Shown here one piece after another: positions 1 to 9,929 of a DNA stretch of 64,000 nt. Below the pieces are notes generated by a model. The model had not been told where the DNA came from and searched no databases. It worked only from the letters and a program-made list of their open reading frames with translations. Source of the DNA: Phycisphaera sp. Lineage in GTDB: Bacteria > Planctomycetota > Phycisphaerae > Phycisphaerales > UBA1924. The translations under genes were made by a program, and so were the position numbers. Location: NCBI GenBank assembly GCA_003712165.1, contig RHLH01000001.1, positions 558,001-622,000 on the forward strand, read 5' to 3'. The number at the start of each line of letters is the position of its first letter. The stretch's first letter is position 1.

Positions 1-2
1 AC

Positions 3-119
3 GCGGGCGCAACCTTCTTCCACGAGGTCAGACTCGAAAACAGCAGCGGCGACACCCTGGCCAAGCGCGATGTTGACCCCTCTCCAGTGCTCGGGTTTTC
101 CGTATCACTGCGGTTCTAG
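3..119 (+). CDS. C-terminal end of a probable outer-membrane beta-barrel protein (partial)
   Basis: The frame is open from the window edge and stops with TAG at 117-119. The visible tail is 38 residues of alternating polar and hydrophobic character and ends in FSVSLRF. A final aromatic residue preceded by alternating hydrophobics is the usual C-terminal signature of outer-membrane barrels recognised by the Bam machinery. The family cannot be named from so short a piece; a porin, a TonB-type receptor or an LptD-like barrel would all fit. Coding status is inferred from the open frame and this tail only. Confidence 0.5.
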   Translation, partial: AGATFFHEVRLENSSGDTLAKRDVDPSPVLGFSVSLRF

Positions 120-1733
<1,614 letters not shown>

Positions 1734-1762
1734 TCGTGCCTTCTGCAAACTGATTTCACAAA

Positions 1763-1782
1763 CCCGCCCCGGCGGGTTTTTT
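1763..1782 (+). terminator. Rho-independent terminator after atpD
   Basis: A short GC stem (CCCGC/GCGGG) is followed by six T residues about 30 bases past the atpD stop. It ends the atpD transcript and separates it from the next gene. Confidence 0.8.
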
Positions 1783-1857
1783 CATAGAATGTTCCCGAGC
1801 AAGCAAGAGCAGCATCTGTATCCCGTATGAAGTTTCTTGACTCTCAGGAGCATGAGG

Positions 1858-2352
1858 ATGGTCAACACAAAGCAGGCCCCAAGGCGCGAACTGAGTTTCT
1901 CATCACTTGGGGATCTCAAAGCAGAACTCGACCGGCTCGACGCGGCACACGCCGCCGGGAATCTTGAGCACACGGGCAACTGGCAGCCCGCAGAAATCTA
2001 CGACCATCTCGGCAAGTTCTGGACATGCTCCCTCGACGGCTTTCCCCCCGGCAAGCTCCCGCTCCCGCTCAGGCTGCTCGGGCGATTCGTTTTCAAGAGA
2101 GGCGCGATCTCCGGTTCCCAGCCGCCGCCCGGCTTCAAGATTCCAAAGGGCGCCGAGCACTTCCTCCCTCGCGATGGTGTGCCGTACGAACAGGGCGCCG
2201 AAGCGCTCCGAAGCTGCATCGAGCGCGTTGAGAAGGGCGATGCGTACGTCCCCGAAAGCCCGCTCTTCGGAAAGCTCACGCGTGACCAGTGGACGACTAT
2301 TCACCTCGGTCACTCCGCGATGCATCTATCCTTCCTCGATCCGAAGTCATAA
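1858..2352 (+). CDS. DUF1569-family (DinB-like) protein
   Basis: A 164-residue soluble protein with the layout of DUF1569 proteins, a DinB/YfiT-like four-helix fold. Characteristic pieces are the NWQPAEIYDHLGKFW helix near residue 50 and the C-terminal TIHLGHSAMHLSFL with spaced histidines, which resemble the metal-binding triad of the fold. No reaction can be assigned. ATG 1858 is chosen because AGGAG at 1846-1850 sits seven bases before it, whereas ATG 1852 is too close to that site. The EamA gene follows 26 bases downstream and may be co-transcribed. Confidence 0.7.
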   Translation: MVNTKQAPRRELSFSSLGDLKAELDRLDAAHAAGNLEHTGNWQPAEIYDHLGKFWTCSLDGFPPGKLPLPLRLLGRFVFKRGAISGSQPPPGFKIPKGAEHFLPRDGVPYEQGAEALRSCIERVEKGDAYVPESPLFGKLTRDQWTTIHLGHSAMHLSFLDPKS

Positions 2353-2378
2353 AGACAGGGTCGGAAGGAGCAGCGCCT

Positions 2379-2894
2379 TTGGTCTCGATCGTGTTCGCCG
2401 TTCTCGCCGGGCTCTGCTGGGGCATCGGCGAGGTGTTCACCAAGAGTGTCTTGCACACCCGGGAGATCGGGCCGATCACCGCGATCGCCGTGCGCTCAAC
2501 GGTTGCGCTCCCGGTCATGTGGGGCGTCTGGGCCGCCCTCGTTGCGGGCCGGAAGATGGAGCCCGTGAAGTTCTGGCTCGCCGACTCGGGGACCCTGCTC
2601 AAGCTCGCATTGGGTTCGGGCCTGATCGCCGGCGCCGGCGGCATGCTCTTCTTCTATCTCGCGCTCAGCTTCGGTGAGGTCAGCCGGATCAAACCCATCG
2701 CCTTCTCGCTCGCACCCGCGATCGCGGTCATGCTGGGCGTGCTCTTCCTGAGCGAGTCCTTCGATTGGCGCAAAGGCGTGGGCGTCGCGCTCATCGTGGG
2801 GGGTGTGATCGTGCTGGCCACGAGCAAGTCAGGAAATGAAACGGCGTCGCCCAAAGAGGCAGACGCCGTTCTTGAAGAGTCGAGTATTGGTTGA
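2379..2894 (+). CDS. Half-size EamA/DMT-family transporter
   Basis: A 171-residue membrane protein with about five hydrophobic helices. It opens with FAVLAGLCWGIGEVFTK and ends with VGVALIVGGVIVLATSK, the beginning and end of one EamA unit. Full DMT exporters carry two such units, so this would work as a dimer, like other half-size members. TTG 2379 is taken as start: GGAAGGAG at 2363-2370 lies eight bases upstream, and the extra upstream codons overlap the DUF1569 gene and are not membrane-like. The substrate is unknown. Confidence 0.75.
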   Translation: MVSIVFAVLAGLCWGIGEVFTKSVLHTREIGPITAIAVRSTVALPVMWGVWAALVAGRKMEPVKFWLADSGTLLKLALGSGLIAGAGGMLFFYLALSFGEVSRIKPIAFSLAPAIAVMLGVLFLSESFDWRKGVGVALIVGGVIVLATSKSGNETASPKEADAVLEESSIG

Positions 2895-2917
2895 TTGCAC
2901 TCAGTAACTCGTGCTGA

Positions 2918-3694
2918 TCACCTTCTGCGACGCGTTACACCAAGCATTGCAAGCCCGAGCAGGGTTCCCGTTGCCGGAGTTGGTACGAGTTGGTACTCAA
3001 AGGTTGCAGTGATCGTGCCCTGATGACGAATACTCGGCAGTTCCACGAATACTCCGTAGAAGGGATCTTGGAATGGGAAGAAGGGGCCGTCAGGCGGGTT
3101 GTTTGGATCCACATCAGGGAAGCCCGGGTCGGTGTTGTAACCACCAAAGATTTCGCTGAAACCGCCAAGCACGGTAGTGAGCGTCCCTTGACCTGTGAAC
3201 GCATCTAGATACGACTGGTTTGATGAATCGTATTGTGCGGTGAAGTTGAACATGCCGCTGTTGATCGATTCGGTGTATGTATCTGGGCCACTCCCGTTGT
3301 AGCCATCGCTAGGTCCGAGTTCTGGTGCCAGAATCGATGCACCGGCGGCGCCCGGTCCAAGGAAGGGGGGGCCCCCGTTGTCGTCGTCATCATCTCCTCC
3401 GTCCGACAACCCGAGTTGGTGCAGCGAGATGTAGCTGATCTCCGCGAAGAAGTTGTCTGCAGCGATCGTGATGGGGGAATTCTGCTCGAGCCTGGTCGTG
3501 ATCGAGATCTCCTGGTCATAGCTGAGTGTGAGTCCCACAAGTTCTCTGGTGCCGCCCAGAGTGTCGAACATCTGGAACTCAGGGAATGCTGCGTCGATAT
3601 TCGGGTCGTAATCGAATGGGACAATCTGTGTTTCAGTCTGGCCCAAAGCGGTACCAGCGATAAGAGTCGCCAACAATGCTGCTTTCATCTTCAT
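2918..3694 (-). CDS. Secreted PEP-CTERM-type protein (choice-of-anchor E-like)
   Basis: A 258-residue exported protein. Residues 1-18 form a signal peptide ending at ALG-Q. The central part, with DTLGGTRELVGLTLSYDQ near residues 43-60, resembles the 'choice-of-anchor E' beta domain found with several sorting signals. The end, PTPATGTLLGLAMLGVTRRRR, is a short Pro-rich motif, one hydrophobic helix and four arginines, as in the PEP-CTERM tails removed by exosortase. A Gly/Asp-rich linker (GGDDDDDNGG) lies mid-protein. No exosortase or glycan cluster is nearby. The function is unknown; surface or matrix anchoring is inferred. Confidence 0.7.
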   Translation of the reverse strand: MKMKAALLATLIAGTALGQTETQIVPFDYDPNIDAAFPEFQMFDTLGGTRELVGLTLSYDQEISITTRLEQNSPITIAADNFFAEISYISLHQLGLSDGGDDDDDNGGPPFLGPGAAGASILAPELGPSDGYNGSGPDTYTESINSGMFNFTAQYDSSNQSYLDAFTGQGTLTTVLGGFSEIFGGYNTDPGFPDVDPNNPPDGPFFPFQDPFYGVFVELPSIRHQGTITATFEYQLVPTPATGTLLGLAMLGVTRRRR

Positions 3695-3838
3695 TAGTGC
3701 TCTCCCTTCGCCCCGCTGGCGGGGCTCATTCTGAATATGTGGACGCCTTCAACCCGCCCGATGGGCCCACGATACCGGTCAGTAGGTTGAGCGCCAAGAG
3801 AATATCTAGAATTTCTCTAGAGATTTTTCGAAGGTTCT

Positions 3839-3853
3839 ATCAACCTGGTTGAT
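3839..3853. promoter_or_regulatory. Perfect 15-bp palindrome, candidate operator
   Basis: ATCAACC-T-GGTTGAT is a perfect inverted repeat ending seven bases before a TAGGAT -10-like hexamer and 19 bases before the ATG of the next gene. A second pair of TCTAGA sites lies at 3805-3821. The position fits a repressor or activator site for the gene at 3873; the regulator is unknown. Confidence 0.5.
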
Positions 3854-3872
3854 TCTGCGTTAGGATGCGTCA

Positions 3873-5135
3873 ATGGCCGTCACTGCTACCAATATGCAGG
3901 CATCGGGCTCCGGGGGAGCCGAAAGAGCATTTGGCTCCGCTGCCGAGCATGCAATCCGAGAGGCTCAGACAGCGCTCACTGGCATGATTGCCGAAGCGGG
4001 CCTCGAAGGGGGTCGAGCGGTGGATCTTGCGCGGACTCTCAAACTCGATAAGACCCTTGCATGGAAGCTTGCCCGCTTCACCGATCAGTCCGACCCGTGT
4101 TCTGCGTTTAAACATCTTCCCGGCCAGAGTGGCGTGGAGATAGTGATCAAGGCCGCAGGAAACCTCGGTGTCCCATCGGACAGACTCGAGGCTGTCCGAA
4201 AAGCCGACAGCCAACTGCGAGGATTTGTCCGCAATCACGCAGGTGACCGTCGCACATTCGAAGCCATGCTGGCAGGCGCGCGACCGGATGCGGAAACCGA
4301 AGCTGAAGAACGCAAGGCGTTCTTTAGAGCGGGCAGCGCAATTTGGGGTGTCCGCGCAAGAGCGCAGCTATTAATGCTCGCACTCGCACCTTCCAATCGC
4401 GATCCGGCGAAGCTTGATTGTGTGCAGGTCTCCGGTTTCGTTGACCTCGAGAGGCTGAGACCAGACGTGCCCTGGGTCATCCGCCGGCTCCGAGTACATG
4501 AAGACGACGGCTCACCATCTCAAGGATTTGAACGCGAACCGCTGGATACTACCGGCACAACCGCCGGTTCTAGCGTTGACCGTCCGTTGAGTCTCATGAC
4601 CTCGTACTGCTCAAGACCACTGCCCAAAATAATCCAACGCGTGGGACAGACTGGTTGGCTTTACGACGAGATCGCACCGGGTGATGTTGGCCGCAAGGGC
4701 GCGGTCACCGTGATCGCAGGAGAGCGCTACCACGCAGCACTGCCTCGCAATAAAAGCAAAGACAACACCGAAGGGCGGTATATCCTGACCGTCCGCACAC
4801 CAGTAGAGCACGTACAATTCGATCTACTTCTCCACCCTGACTTAGCGCACTTCCGCTGGCCAACTGTAACCGTGGCTGGAAATCTAGAAGAGCGAATCTC
4901 AAGCGAACGAGCAGACGGTCGAGAACTTTTCCCGATCAAGCCTGCAGAATCTGTAACGCCCGGTGTAACCCGCTCGCCATTCGTCGCGGTCGATTACTCA
5001 GGGCTCGTCTCTGACGCATTCTCCCGAGCAGGACTTCATAGTTTGCACAGCTACCGCTGCTACCGAGCCGCGATCGACCACCCGCCCGCGCCGTGCGAAA
5101 TTACACTCACGTGCGATCTCGAAGGAGCGGATTGA
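3873..5135 (+). CDS. Conserved hypothetical protein with HTH-like N-terminus
   Basis: A 420-residue soluble protein that I do not recognise. Residues about 28-70 (ALTGMIAEAGLEGGRAVDLARTLKLDKTLAWKLAR, read in parts) look like a winged or classical helix-turn-helix, suggesting DNA binding. The rest has no familiar motif and no membrane segment. There is no Shine-Dalgarno site. TAGGAT at 3861-3866 lies exactly six bases before the ATG, so the message may be leaderless. The palindrome just upstream suggests tight control, possibly by the protein itself. Codon use matches the neighbours. A transcription regulator is plausible but unproven. Confidence 0.7.
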   Translation: MAVTATNMQASGSGGAERAFGSAAEHAIREAQTALTGMIAEAGLEGGRAVDLARTLKLDKTLAWKLARFTDQSDPCSAFKHLPGQSGVEIVIKAAGNLGVPSDRLEAVRKADSQLRGFVRNHAGDRRTFEAMLAGARPDAETEAEERKAFFRAGSAIWGVRARAQLLMLALAPSNRDPAKLDCVQVSGFVDLERLRPDVPWVIRRLRVHEDDGSPSQGFEREPLDTTGTTAGSSVDRPLSLMTSYCSRPLPKIIQRVGQTGWLYDEIAPGDVGRKGAVTVIAGERYHAALPRNKSKDNTEGRYILTVRTPVEHVQFDLLLHPDLAHFRWPTVTVAGNLEERISSERADGRELFPIKPAESVTPGVTRSPFVAVDYSGLVSDAFSRAGLHSLHSYRCYRAAIDHPPAPCEITLTCDLEGAD

Positions 5136-5137
5136 AG

Positions 5138-5488
5138 CTATAGCTCTCTGATGATGTTGGTGCCCTTACCGCCTGAGGTCCACTCGAATTCCTCAACGAT
5201 CTCCACCATGCCATCAGCGTTGACACGTACATCACAACGCGAATGCCCACCGGTGATCTCGCCGTCGGTGTGCGTCTGGCAATACCTGAACTCGAGCTTC
5301 GATCCATTGAGCCGGCCGATCAGATAACCGGCTTCCACGCGGCCGCCAGAGTACCTCGACTCGACGACATCGCCCCGCTGGATGAAAGCAAATTCCGTGC
5401 GCGCATCGATGACACCGCCCGGAGCGGTGACAGCGGCGTGACACCGAAGCCCGTCAAGGTCGATCGGCGCACCCATATGGATCAGCAC
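5138..5488 (-). CDS. Small protein of the family often labelled N-acetylglutamate synthase-like
   Basis: A 116-residue protein with repeated short beta-strand motifs: FAFIQRGDVVESRYSGG, then GYLIGRLNGSKLEFRYCQ, then a terminal EFEWTSGGKGTNIIREL. This layout is shared by a widespread small family usually annotated, without strong evidence, as n-acetylglutamate synthase. It has no GNAT core. The likely GTG start overlaps the fabG stop (ATGTGCTGA), so translation may be coupled; ATG 5476 is the alternative. It is the last gene of the fatty-acid cluster. Its end almost meets the convergent gene ending at 5135. Confidence 0.6.
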   Translation of the reverse strand: MLIHMGAPIDLDGLRCHAAVTAPGGVIDARTEFAFIQRGDVVESRYSGGRVEAGYLIGRLNGSKLEFRYCQTHTDGEITGGHSRCDVRVNADGMVEIVEEFEWTSGGKGTNIIREL

Positions 5489-6225
5489 ATCGTCATGCCG
5501 CCGTCAACAGCGATGACCTGCCCGGTCAGGAAGCCCGCGTCGTCGCTCGTGCAGTACGCGACCGCCGCGGCGATGTCCTCGGGTGAGCCCAGGCGCTTGA
5601 CCTGGATGAGCCCCTTCACGGAATCGAGCACGCTCTCGGGCAGGTTGGCCGTCATATCGGTCTGGATGAAACCAGGCGCGACGACGTTGGCCGTGATGCC
5701 CTTGCCCCCGATCTCACGCGCGACGGTGCGCGTCATCCCAACCAACCCGCTCTTGCTCGCGGCGTAGTTCGTCTGGCCCGAGTTGCCCACGAGACCTGAC
5801 GTCGAGGCGATGTTCACGATCCGGCCGAACTTGCCCTTCATCATGGGCCTCGCCGCGGCCCGCATCGCCACGAACGCGCTGGTCAGGTTCGTCTCGATGA
5901 CCGCGTCCCACTCCTCGTCGCTCATGCGGAGCAGAAGGTTGTCACGCGTGATGCCCGCGTTGTTCACGAGGATGTCGAGCCGGCCCTGCTCGGAAGCCAC
6001 GCCCTCGATCGCCTCGGCGAACGCTTTCCGGTCGGAGATGTCTACCGCGCACACGCTCGCAGCGCCGCCGGTCTCTTCGATCTCGGCCTTCACTTCGCTC
6101 AAGGGCCCCTCGCTCCGGCTGGCGAGCACGACGTGACGCCCCTCCTTGGCGAGGCGGATAGCCACGGCCTTGCCGATCCCCCGGCTCGCGCCGGTGACGA
6201 ATGCAACTCGTGATTCCTGCGACAT
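5482..6225 (-). CDS. fabG: 3-oxoacyl-[acyl-carrier-protein] reductase
   Basis: Short-chain dehydrogenase that reduces 3-oxoacyl-ACP with NADPH in each round of fatty-acid elongation. The 247-residue length is normal. The cofactor loop TGASRGIG is at residues 11-18, NNAG follows in the middle, and the active site YxxxK appears as YAASK. The C-terminus YCTSDDAGFLTGQVIAVDGG is typical of FabG. ATG 6225 is preferred over the in-frame TTG at 6228 because GGAGG lies about ten bases before it, inside the end of the lipoprotein gene. acpP and fabF, the usual next genes, are absent. Confidence 0.93.
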   Translation of the reverse strand: MSQESRVAFVTGASRGIGKAVAIRLAKEGRHVVLASRSEGPLSEVKAEIEETGGAASVCAVDISDRKAFAEAIEGVASEQGRLDILVNNAGITRDNLLLRMSDEEWDAVIETNLTSAFVAMRAAARPMMKGKFGRIVNIASTSGLVGNSGQTNYAASKSGLVGMTRTVAREIGGKGITANVVAPGFIQTDMTANLPESVLDSVKGLIQVKRLGSPEDIAAAVAYCTSDDAGFLTGQVIAVDGGMTMC

Positions 6226-6228
6226 CAA

Positions 6229-7218
6229 TCAGCCTCCGTTGTAGAGATCTTGGACTTCGTCTTTGGACATACTCATGGCTTGTGCCAATGCGCCGATGAT
6301 GTCGTCCTGTGTAACAGCCGGTGCACCATCTGGGCCCGCAGGGAGCGCTGCGAGTTGCATCTGGATCTGCAGGGTCATCGCGTCAACGAGCCCACGCACC
6401 TGAGAAGCGTTGAGTGTCTCGCCGTTCGCGTCAGCAGCCTTGCCTTCTTCGAACATGTCCTGTGCATCTGCAAGCTCTTCAGCTGGGATCAACGCCTTGG
6501 CCTGCTCGAAGATGGCCTCCGGAGTCATGGTCATCCCGACGAGATCCTGCATCAGGATCGAGGATGCTTCCATGCTGATGTACAAGAGAAGTGGGGATTC
6601 CTCAAGAGCACCAGTCGCATCAGCGCTGCCCCCGGCCGGGGACTCATACTCGGCATCACCAAAGTCACTCGCACGGGGCCGCTCCTCTTTCGATGAATCA
6701 ACACCGCTGAACGCGAGCGCGCCGCCCGGGCCGGGCTCGGCATTCCACGAGAGCGTGTACGCGGAACCAGGCGTCTGGTACGCGTACGTCACGCTCCCGC
6801 CCTGGCCAGTGCCGAACTCGCGCAGTTCGATCACCTGCACGGCTTCGAGGTTGTCCGTCGCGTCGTACCAGCCGCCTGTTACGAGCAGTCGGTCGAGAAC
6901 CGCCTGACCCGTCAGGTCCAGCATCGCGCGTGCTTCGCTGTCGTCGCCCGAGAGGAACGCCTCCGCGAACTCGACCACGGCGCGACCGAGGTCGGCATCA
7001 ACCGGCGCAACCGATTGCGGGAACACGATCCGCGCGTCCGCGTCCATCTCCGAGAGCAGGCCCTGGATGTCGATCGGTTCCGGCGCAGGGGGCGGGGGAG
7101 GCGGCGGCGGTGGCGGCGGCGGCGGCGGCGGAGGCTCCTCCTTGCAACCAGCAAGCCCGAGACCGCCAAACGCGGTCACGCCCGTCAGGGCTAACAGCAG
7201 AACATTCCGTCCACGCAT
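6229..7218 (-). CDS. Lipoprotein with polyproline stretch, inside the fab cluster
   Basis: A 329-residue predicted lipoprotein of unknown function. The first 21 residues are a lipoprotein signal ending in the lipobox LAGC, with the cysteine as membrane anchor. About 16 consecutive prolines follow a KEE triplet, then an acidic helical protein without a familiar domain. ATG 7218 is chosen because GGAGG precedes it and overlaps the fabD stop; the longer upstream frame is antisense-like read-through of fabD. The proline run is encoded by imperfect CCG-type repeats, so its length could vary. Its place between fabD and fabG suggests co-expression with lipid synthesis, not necessarily a shared pathway. 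Confidence 0.8.
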   Translation of the reverse strand: MRGRNVLLLALTGVTAFGGLGLAGCKEEPPPPPPPPPPPPPPPPAPEPIDIQGLLSEMDADARIVFPQSVAPVDADLGRAVVEFAEAFLSGDDSEARAMLDLTGQAVLDRLLVTGGWYDATDNLEAVQVIELREFGTGQGGSVTYAYQTPGSAYTLSWNAEPGPGGALAFSGVDSSKEERPRASDFGDAEYESPAGGSADATGALEESPLLLYISMEASSILMQDLVGMTMTPEAIFEQAKALIPAEELADAQDMFEEGKAADANGETLNASQVRGLVDAMTLQIQMQLAALPAGPDGAPAVTQDDIIGALAQAMSMSKDEVQDLYNGG

Positions 7219-7220
7219 AC

Positions 7221-8162
7221 TCAAACCTCCGGGCCGTCGTGGCTCTGTACTTTCACACTGCGGTTGATCCGCTTGGCCATCCCCGCAAGCGTCTTGCCGG
7301 GCGCCATCTCGTGCACCTGTGCGCCAGCGTACTTCTCGACCATCGCCCCGTACGAGTCCGCCCAGCGGACAGGCGAGGTCAACTGCTCCGCGAGCTTGGC
7401 GCGGATCGAGCCTTCGTTGTCCGCGTGAGGCCCAGCCGTCACGTTCGACCAGACCGGAACCCTCGGGGGCACGATCGAGACTTCCGAGAGCGCCTTGGCC
7501 AGCGCGTCTGCTGCGGGCTGCATGATCGGCGAGTGGAACGCGCCCGCGACCTGGAGCGCCACGGCACGGATCCCCTGATCGCCCGCGACCTGCTCGGCTC
7601 GCTTGCACGCCTCGGCGTCCCCCGACAGGACAACCTGACCCGGCGCGTTGAAGTTCGCGCAGACCAGCACGCCGCCCTCGCGCGCCTCGTCGCACACCTT
7701 GTTGGCCTGTTCTTCATCAGCGCCGACAAGCGCAACCATCCCGCTCGCGGTCGCCTCGGCAGCCTCCTGCATCGCGCGGCCTCGGAGCGCGACAAGCCTC
7801 AGCCCATCGGCGAAGCTGAACGAACCGGCGATGTGCAGCGCCGAGTACTCACCAAGACTCAGACCCGCCGCCGCAACGATCGGCGCCTCGCCCTCGGCAA
7901 GGCCCATCTGCGCGGACATCCCGCGCCAGCACGCCACCGCGCAGGTGTAGAGCGCGGGCTGGCTGACGTCGGTCCGGTTCAGTGTCTCGGTCGGGCCCTC
8001 AAAGCAGATCGTCGAGAGCTTGCTCCCGAGCGAGTCGCCCAGGATCTCGTCCGCCTCGTCGAACACGCCCCTGGCTTCCGGGCTCAGATCGGCCCAGGCC
8101 TTGCCCATGCCGACCGTCTGGGCGCCCTGCCCCGGGCACACGATGATCATGTCTTCTGCCAT
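7221..8162 (-). CDS. fabD: Malonyl-CoA:ACP transacylase
   Basis: Moves malonyl groups from CoA to acyl carrier protein, supplying the extender unit for fatty-acid synthesis. The 313-residue protein starts with the family motif VCPGQGAQ and has the serine nucleophile in GLSLGEYSAL, where GHSLGE is more usual. The histidine region GAFHSPIMQPA and the substrate loop near VPVWSNVTA are also present. The stop codon overlaps the ribosome-binding site of the lipoprotein gene two bases on, so translation is probably coupled. Confidence 0.92.
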   Translation of the reverse strand: MAEDMIIVCPGQGAQTVGMGKAWADLSPEARGVFDEADEILGDSLGSKLSTICFEGPTETLNRTDVSQPALYTCAVACWRGMSAQMGLAEGEAPIVAAAGLSLGEYSALHIAGSFSFADGLRLVALRGRAMQEAAEATASGMVALVGADEEQANKVCDEAREGGVLVCANFNAPGQVVLSGDAEACKRAEQVAGDQGIRAVALQVAGAFHSPIMQPAADALAKALSEVSIVPPRVPVWSNVTAGPHADNEGSIRAKLAEQLTSPVRWADSYGAMVEKYAGAQVHEMAPGKTLAGMAKRINRSVKVQSHDGPEV

Positions 8163-8165
8163 AGA

Positions 8166-8792
8166 TCAGATGGTAGTGGCGCGGGCCCCGATGGGCGACC
8201 GCATGCCGCATTCCGGGCATTTCGACCAGCGTTCACGGTCCACAACGCAGCCGTCCATGTCCCGGCCGCACCAGATGCACTCCTGGTCGCTCCAGCAGCG
8301 CCGGATCTCCCGGTCCACGATCCGGTCCATGATCCACCGCTCCGCCGCCAGCCAGAGCCCGAGCCCGACAAGAGCGATCAGCACACCCAGCCCGATCGAG
8401 AGCCACTCCTGAAGCGGGTCCCCGCTGGGCCTCGAAAGCACCCAGTTCATGTAGGGCTCGTACAGCGCAAACCATGAGATCAGAGCCAGCGAAACGCCGA
8501 CCACGAGCACTACCGCCCAGAACCGCACCGCCGCGCGAACGATCTCGCGCCGGATCACCCGGTGCCGGGCAGCATTGACCGCCAACGCGTGCGCCTGCTT
8601 GCGGATCAAACCAAACTCAGTCTCAAGAAGCCTTCTTGTCAAGGGCCGGCGCAGCGGGAAGCTCGCAACACCGATTCTCAGCGGGTCGCTCGGATAGACG
8701 GATTCCACGACAGCATCCACGGGCTGAACGGGTCTCGGGACCGCGCCCTTGCGCCTGGGTGTTGAACCGTTCTCGGGTGCCGGGCCCGTCAT
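8166..8792 (-). CDS. Membrane protein with C-terminal zinc ribbon
   Basis: A 208-residue protein of unknown function. The N-terminal 80 residues are basic and cytoplasmic-looking. Two hydrophobic helices follow (about 88-110 and 132-155). The C-terminus holds the cysteine pairs CIWCG and CPECG, about 20 residues apart, as in a treble or ribbon zinc site. The gene lies between fabH and fabD and stops three bases before the fabD ATG, so it belongs to the same transcript. A structural or regulatory role in membrane lipid synthesis is possible but is inference from position only. Confidence 0.75.
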   Translation of the reverse strand: MTGPAPENGSTPRRKGAVPRPVQPVDAVVESVYPSDPLRIGVASFPLRRPLTRRLLETEFGLIRKQAHALAVNAARHRVIRREIVRAAVRFWAVVLVVGVSLALISWFALYEPYMNWVLSRPSGDPLQEWLSIGLGVLIALVGLGLWLAAERWIMDRIVDREIRRCWSDQECIWCGRDMDGCVVDRERWSKCPECGMRSPIGARATTI

Positions 8793-8820
8793 GGCAAAGA
8801 TCAGTATCGGCGGTTTTGGC

Positions 8821-9837
8821 TCAGATCTGCCAGAGGCTGGTGCCCCAGGTCAAACCGCCTCCGAAGCCCACGAACATGACCCTCTGGCCCGCGTGGACCC
8901 GGCCCGCCTCGCGCAGGTCGTTGAGCACGAGCGGCACGCTCGCGGCAACAGTGTTCCCGAAGCGATCGATGTTCACGTGCAGCTTCTCATCGGCAAGCCC
9001 GAACCGCTCCTTGGCGGCATCGAGGATCCGGCGGTTCGATTGGTGGCACACGTAGTGATCCACCTCGTCCGCGCTCACGCCCGCAGCATCGAGCGTGTCG
9101 CCGATCACCTTCGAGAACGTACCGACCGCGAAGCGGAACACGCCCGCGCCGTTCATGTGCAGCACGTTGAGCTGCGTGTTGCCCTCGCGGTCCGCCTCGT
9201 TGAGATCGTGCACGGTCTTGGGGATGTACAGGTCATCCCAGCGGGCGCCGTCTGAGTGCATCGCCTGGCCGAGGATGCCCTTTGAAGTATCGTCTGTTTT
9301 GCGCAGGATCACACCCGCCGCCGCGTCACCAAAAAGGATCGCCGCGCCGCGGCCGTGGGTGTTGAACTCGACCGACTGGGTCAGCGTGTCGGCGCCGATC
9401 ACCGCGACATTGTTGTAGTTGCCGGTCTGCATCAGGCCGTAGGCGTTGTTCATCGCAAACACAAACCCGCAGCACGCCGCCGAGAAATCCCACGCGCCAG
9501 CGTTGCCCGCGCCGACCATGTTCACAAGCCTGCACGCGGTGGGGGGGCAGGTCATCTCCTGAGACATCGTCGCCAGGATGACGAGGTCAAGATCGGTCGG
9601 AGCCATCTTTGCGTCGGCGAGTGTTTTTTCCAGTGCGCCCTTTGCGAGGTAGAGAACTGTCTCTCCGTTCTCGTGGTCTGCCCTGTATCGCTGCTTGATC
9701 CCAGTCCGCTGCTGGATCCACTCGTCGGAGGTGTCCATCATCGACTCGAGGTCTTTGTTGGTCAGCACCTTGTCGGGGGTGTGTGCACCGATGCCGACGA
9801 TCTCGACACCTGATAGAGCGTTTGCGTTGATTGGCAT
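8821..9837 (-). CDS. fabH: 3-oxoacyl-ACP synthase III
   Basis: Starts fatty-acid synthesis by condensing acetyl-CoA with malonyl-ACP. The 338-residue protein carries the catalytic cysteine in DFSAACCGF (Cys122), the histidine in VCHQSNRRI and the terminal GGGLTWG loop. The residue after the catalytic cysteine is a second cysteine, where alanine is usual. ATG 9837 is chosen over an earlier in-frame codon because AGGAGAG lies about ten bases upstream and the protein then begins with VEIVGIGAHTP, as expected. It follows plsX in the rpmF-plsX-fabH order common to many bacteria. Confidence 0.94.
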   Translation of the reverse strand: MPINANALSGVEIVGIGAHTPDKVLTNKDLESMMDTSDEWIQQRTGIKQRYRADHENGETVLYLAKGALEKTLADAKMAPTDLDLVILATMSQEMTCPPTACRLVNMVGAGNAGAWDFSAACCGFVFAMNNAYGLMQTGNYNNVAVIGADTLTQSVEFNTHGRGAAILFGDAAAGVILRKTDDTSKGILGQAMHSDGARWDDLYIPKTVHDLNEADREGNTQLNVLHMNGAGVFRFAVGTFSKVIGDTLDAAGVSADEVDHYVCHQSNRRILDAAKERFGLADEKLHVNIDRFGNTVAASVPLVLNDLREAGRVHAGQRVMFVGFGGGLTWGTSLWQI

Positions 9838-9929
9838 TGCCGAGCCTCTCTCCTGAATGCCCCGGTGCGTCACCCTTGCGGGCGTCCGCGGGGCGGGTCA
9901 GGCAGAGGCAAACTCAGGAGATCGCCGCC

